64,000 nt of DNA from G965202915 sp965205955 (GTDB lineage Bacteria; Pseudomonadota; Gammaproteobacteria; Eutrophobiales; Eutrophobiaceae), in NCBI GenBank assembly GCA_965205955.1, contig OZ242192.1, positions 434,001 to 498,000 of the forward strand. Reading direction: 5' to 3'. The position numbers were made by a program, and so were the translations under genes. The notes under the pieces were generated by a model, which worked only from the letters and a program-made list of their open reading frames with translations, was not told where the DNA came from and made no database searches. This document shows, one piece after another, positions 60,794 to 64,000 of this stretch. Numbering within the stretch: the stretch's first letter is position 1; each line of letters begins with the position of its first letter.

Positions 60794-61816
60794 TTATGTA
60801 TTGATCAGATGTTCCTTAAGAAGTATTAGTTCACCATTAACGCTTGATCGAGTAGGAATGCTTGAACGATCGATATCACCTTCTATAGTAAGAAATAAGT
60901 CTTTAGCAAAAACTTCATCATCAAAGTGCCACGAATGGGACCAATTTCCTGACGCATCACTTTTATCTTTAGACAAGCTACTCCAGTACTTTCCCACATT
61001 TACATTAACAACATTTTCTGGAGCATTTGATGGCAGTCCGACTCTGCCAACTCTTGGTGCAGTAAATAGACGCTTTACATTGGACATTTTCAGGGCAGTA
61101 TCAAAAGGGTTTTGGTAATTCGTAATGCGTGTTGCGTGTCTAAATAGCGCTTTTGATTTTTGGTCATTTATCGAAAATGATTTCCTTGCGATATCTCCAC
61201 CAATAAACGCTATTTGACTTACTTGCCAGTTCATTCGTGAGATACTTCTATTTTGGCTAGCCTCATAGAAACCTTCTCTAATCACATAGGCTCCTGTCGA
61301 GTGTCCTAGAAGGTGAACGTTAATATCACATCTATTACGATCTTGAACGCTTTGATTTCGTGCTAGAAGTAATATTCCATCCTTAACTAGCCTGCTAGCT
61401 GTCGCTTTGGCATCTGAGCGATCTTCCAGATAATTAAGCGTGCTTGTAGCACTCGGCCAATCAAAACTTACTATTGCGCCTTTATATTCCTGCTCCCGTA
61501 GTCTTTTCTGTAATAAATCATGCCTATTCATTACATCTTCCATGGAGTTATTGTAGCCGTGAACAAAAATTATTATATCTCCGTAGGAATACTCGCTTAC
61601 AGGGCTTTGGTCTTTTTCATATCTTCCCACCTCAGCACGACGCAAGACTGATTTCAACCAGTCGGTCTGTGATAGTTTATGTTCCTCTGGATGGGGAGTT
61701 TCACCATCCGGCACTTCAAGATAACGAGTAATTCCAGGCTCATTCCCGAATGATGGGTTTTTACCTTTGGGTTTTTTTACCTTTCTTACGCTAATAAAGT
61801 AATTAGTTATTGCCAT
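60794..61816 (-). CDS. DUF900-type alpha/beta hydrolase
   Basis: A 340-residue alpha/beta hydrolase. DIIIFVHGYNNSMEDVM is the oxyanion-side HG motif, and VHLLGHSTGAYVIREG is the nucleophile elbow (G-x-S-x-G with Ser as nucleophile). Later Asp and His residues could complete the triad; HSWHFDDEVF near the end may hold the His. No signal peptide. Members have no assigned substrate. It sits in an AT-rich island downstream of tiny ORFs that may share its transcript. Confidence 0.8.
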   Translation of the reverse strand: MAITNYFISVRKVKKPKGKNPSFGNEPGITRYLEVPDGETPHPEEHKLSQTDWLKSVLRRAEVGRYEKDQSPVSEYSYGDIIIFVHGYNNSMEDVMNRHDLLQKRLREQEYKGAIVSFDWPSATSTLNYLEDRSDAKATASRLVKDGILLLARNQSVQDRNRCDINVHLLGHSTGAYVIREGFYEASQNRSISRMNWQVSQIAFIGGDIARKSFSINDQKSKALFRHATRITNYQNPFDTALKMSNVKRLFTAPRVGRVGLPSNAPENVVNVNVGKYWSSLSKDKSDASGNWSHSWHFDDEVFAKDLFLTIEGDIDRSSIPTRSSVNGELILLKEHLINT

Positions 61817-61928
61817 TGTTTCTCTCCTCCAGTTGTCTATTTTCTATTGAGGCTGATAGCCAAATATACGTCGAAATGACGCTTTGAACAAACTTGTTGA
61901 ATAAAACCTACTAGTCCAATGATTGTTA

Positions 61929-62111
61929 CTAAGGCAACTGGCGGTCATAGTAATAGTTTGAATTGCTATGTTCTTCCCAGTCGTCCGGACGTTCATCATA
62001 ACCTCTAGAATCTCAATATGCATCATTATTAGGATTCATTTGATCACTACGATTGTCTGCATAACTAACAGAAAAAATCAAACTCAACATTATGAATAAA
62101 ACTTTATTCAT
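61929..62111 (-). pseudogene. Small secreted protein with an internal TGA
   Basis: ATG 62111 (GGAG upstream) opens a signal peptide M-N-K-V-L-F-I-M-L-S-L-I-F-S-V-S-Y-A, then QMNPNNDAY and TGA at 62013-62015. The frame continues with DSRGYDERPDDWEEHSNS and ends at TAG 61929. Because the part after the stop is coherent and acidic, the TGA looks like a TGG (Trp) to TGA change. Family not certain. Confidence 0.45.
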
Positions 62112-62217
62112 TTTTTCCCTCCATTATTTTCTTTGGGGTGTTACCCCTGCCAGGGCCAGACGGTTTGCCTGGATTCTTGCTTGGGTAATGCGGATTCTTA
62201 GGGTCTGGACTATTCAT
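62104..62217 (-). CDS. 37-residue Pro/Lys-rich small protein
   Basis: ATG 62217 with GAGG upstream; the protein reads MNSPDPKNPHYPSKNPGKP, SGPGRGNTPKK and stops at 62104, overlapping the ATG of the next tiny ORF. Similar short proteins exist unannotated in gammaproteobacteria (recall, not checked). Unstructured, with no domain. Confidence 0.45.
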   Translation of the reverse strand: MNSPDPKNPHYPSKNPGKPSGPGRGNTPKKIMEGKNE

Positions 62218-62438
62218 GATTTATTACCTCATATAATTACAAAAATTCACTTTGTTCGACCTTAGCAGATTCATACTCTTTTGAGCAAGCACACCTCTTG
62301 AAAGACATGAAGCGGCAGAGTCTGCCGGCTACGAAACACCTATACGGTTCGCGGACTATGCGCCTAAAAGTAACGGCGGCGGCAGAAAAAAGTGAAGACA
62401 GCCTGCAATGCCGAAACCGAATTTAATGTAAGCACTGA

Positions 62439-63965
62439 TCAGCTCAGAAACATCTCATAGGCCGGATTGTTATGCTCTTCCCAGTATTTTATGCCCAATT
62501 CCCCCAGAAACCCCTGAAATTGCTCCCATTCCTCATCCCGAACCTGTATGCCCATTAACACACGGCCGTAGGCGGCGCCATGGTTGCGGTAATGAAACAG
62601 GCTGATATTCCAGCGCTCGCCCATCTGATTCAGAAAATGCAATAATGCCCCGGAGCGCTCCGGAAACTCAAACCGAAACAGCCGCTCATTTTTCGCCTGC
62701 GGCGCATGACCGCCGACCATGTAGCGCACGTGCATCTTGGCAAGAGTATCTTCACTCAGGTCCACCACCTCGTAGCCTTTTTCCGTCAGGGATGTTATCA
62801 ATGCCTCTTTTTCCTCCACACCGCCGCGAAGCTGCACACCGGCAAATACATGCGCCCTTGTGTCATCCGCATAGCGGTAGTTGAATTCAGTGATCAGGCG
62901 CGGTCCCAGATCATGGCAGAAACTCCTGAAACTGCCCGGGCTTTCCGGAATGGTTGCGCCGATGATCGCCTCGTGATTACCGCCCAGCGCGGACAGTTCG
63001 GCAATATGCCGCAGGCGGTCGAAATTGACATTGGCGCCGCTGAAAATAGCGACCAGGCACTTGTCGCGGATTTGCTCCCTGGCAACATATTGTGTCAACC
63101 CGGCCAATGCCAATGCCCCGGCAGGTTCGGAAATAGAGCGGGTATCTTCAAAAATATCCTTAACCGCGGCGCAAATCTCATCGACACTGACCAACAGGAC
63201 TTCATCAACCAGTTCTTTGGCGATGCGAAACGGTTCCTCCCCGGCCTGTTTCACCGCCGCGCCATCGGCAAATATGCCAATCTGCTCCAGTACTACCCGC
63301 TCATTTGCTGCCAGCGCGTGGTGCATACACGGCGCCTCATCCGGTTCAACACCGATAATTCTAACGTCGGGATTTTCAGATTTGATATGCACCGCAATGC
63401 CGGCAATCAGGCCGCCGCCGCCCACGGGAACAAAGACAATATCCGGCGTTTGCGGATGCTGTTGCATGATTTCCACACCGACCGTGGCCTGGCCTGCAAT
63501 CACCAGCGGATGATCATAGGGAGAAACAAGCACCCGGCCCTCCTGCTTGGCCAGTTTGACGGCATGTTCATTGGCCTGATCGTAGGTATTGCCGTGCAGA
63601 ATGACCCTGGCCTGCAATTGCCGGACGGCGGAGACCTTGATCTCTGGTGTGGTCTTGGGCATAACGATCAGAGACGAAATACCCTCCTTCTGTGCGGCCA
63701 ATGCCACGCCTTGCGCATGGTTCCCGGCCGATGCCGCGATCACCCCGGACGTTTTTTCATCTTCTGACAGACTGGCAATCCGGTTGAAAGCCCCGCGCAC
63801 CTTATAGGAAAAAACCGGCTGCTGGTCCTCGCGCTTCAACCGGATCTCATTGCCGGTGCGCAGCGAAATTCGCTCGGCATAATCCAGCGGAGTCCTCTTT
63901 GCCACCGAATAAACCCTGTCGCTGGCCTCTCGAATTAATTGTTTATATTCCTCAAACATAGCCAT
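62439..63965 (-). CDS. ilvA: Threonine ammonia-lyase, biosynthetic
   Basis: A 508-residue PLP enzyme that turns threonine into 2-oxobutanoate, first step to isoleucine. PLP Lys is in QPVFSYKVRGAFNR; the phosphate loop is PVGGGGLIAG and SAGNHAQGVALAA is typical. Two C-terminal ACT-like regulatory regions (about 335-415 and 430-505) are present, as in the isoleucine-inhibited form. I take ATG 63965 (M-A-M-F-E-E-Y); ATG 63959 is equally possible. Confidence 0.95.
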   Translation of the reverse strand: MAMFEEYKQLIREASDRVYSVAKRTPLDYAERISLRTGNEIRLKREDQQPVFSYKVRGAFNRIASLSEDEKTSGVIAASAGNHAQGVALAAQKEGISSLIVMPKTTPEIKVSAVRQLQARVILHGNTYDQANEHAVKLAKQEGRVLVSPYDHPLVIAGQATVGVEIMQQHPQTPDIVFVPVGGGGLIAGIAVHIKSENPDVRIIGVEPDEAPCMHHALAANERVVLEQIGIFADGAAVKQAGEEPFRIAKELVDEVLLVSVDEICAAVKDIFEDTRSISEPAGALALAGLTQYVAREQIRDKCLVAIFSGANVNFDRLRHIAELSALGGNHEAIIGATIPESPGSFRSFCHDLGPRLITEFNYRYADDTRAHVFAGVQLRGGVEEKEALITSLTEKGYEVVDLSEDTLAKMHVRYMVGGHAPQAKNERLFRFEFPERSGALLHFLNQMGERWNISLFHYRNHGAAYGRVLMGIQVRDEEWEQFQGFLGELGIKYWEEHNNPAYEMFLS

Positions 63966-64000
63966 AAGATACCATTGAATGGCGAAACTTTTCACCGGAG

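Noticed and set aside
62706..63767. 353-codon plus-strand frame opposite ilvA
   Set aside because: Shadow of ilvA; no ribosome binding site and no recognisable protein.

Overview
The window looks like a chromosome segment of a gammaproteobacterium of intermediate GC. The support is the gene order and families: polA next to a DUF2782 protein, a 14-gene nuoA-N operon with separate nuoC and nuoD, hisS-yfgM-bamB-der, rpmB-rpmG, rplM-rpsI, an rnf-type cluster beside metG and mrp, and tatABC. There are no rRNA or tRNA genes. Between the housekeeping blocks lie AT-rich acquired islands, IS remnants, broken genes and an exported ankyrin-repeat gene. With a fucosylation locus, this suggests a host-associated bacterium with an unsettled accessory genome; the lifestyle is inference.

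Layout. 1-4832: polA (3' end outside the window), DUF2782 protein, rhodanese, ilvE and a CHCC zinc-finger protein. 4865-10578: two tandem AT-rich GT10 (fucosyltransferase-type) genes facing manC-gmd-fcl, which make GDP-mannose and then GDP-L-fucose. 10706-12059: tatABC. 12060-12314: a mosaic of dispersed repeat and IS481 relic. 12315-26890: complex I, read leftward from a near-consensus promoter at 26924-26951. 27195-30397: an ankyrin-repeat gene split by an IS481-family element. 30692-33683: a Rap1a-like protein, a small membrane protein, a CPA2 cation/proton antiporter and a cold-shock protein. 33900-37159: rnfG, rnfD, rnfB, rnfA and a membrane protein bounded by direct repeats; rnfC and rnfE are absent. 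37248-41112: metG, mrp/apbC, dcd.

41115-45346 is an accessory island with a GIY-YIG protein, a Cys/Pro-rich secreted protein, an IS3 relic, a restriction-modification relic and a compact three-gene operon of unknown function. 45347-53357 returns to core genes: der, bamB, yfgM, hisS, rpmB, rpmG, a fatty-acid desaturase, rplM, rpsI and a short MGMT. 53470-55984 holds a Ser/Thr kinase with a membrane HAMP-GAF sensor. 56447-58374 holds hemB and a sterol-desaturase-superfamily protein. 58851-62217 is a second accessory island with a frameshifted trypsin-like protease, a decayed IS5-type transposase, a DUF900 hydrolase and tiny ORFs. ilvA ends the window.

The points most worth follow-up are: (i) the Rnf-like cluster lacking rnfC and rnfE, whose RnfA has also lost both conserved membrane cysteines; (ii) the three-gene unknown operon at 42994-44793; (iii) the fucosylation locus with duplicated GT10 genes and a disturbed fcl start; (iv) substitutions at two of four proofreading metal ligands in Pol I; (v) the very regular exported ankyrin gene broken by an IS and by a frameshift at a C6 tract.
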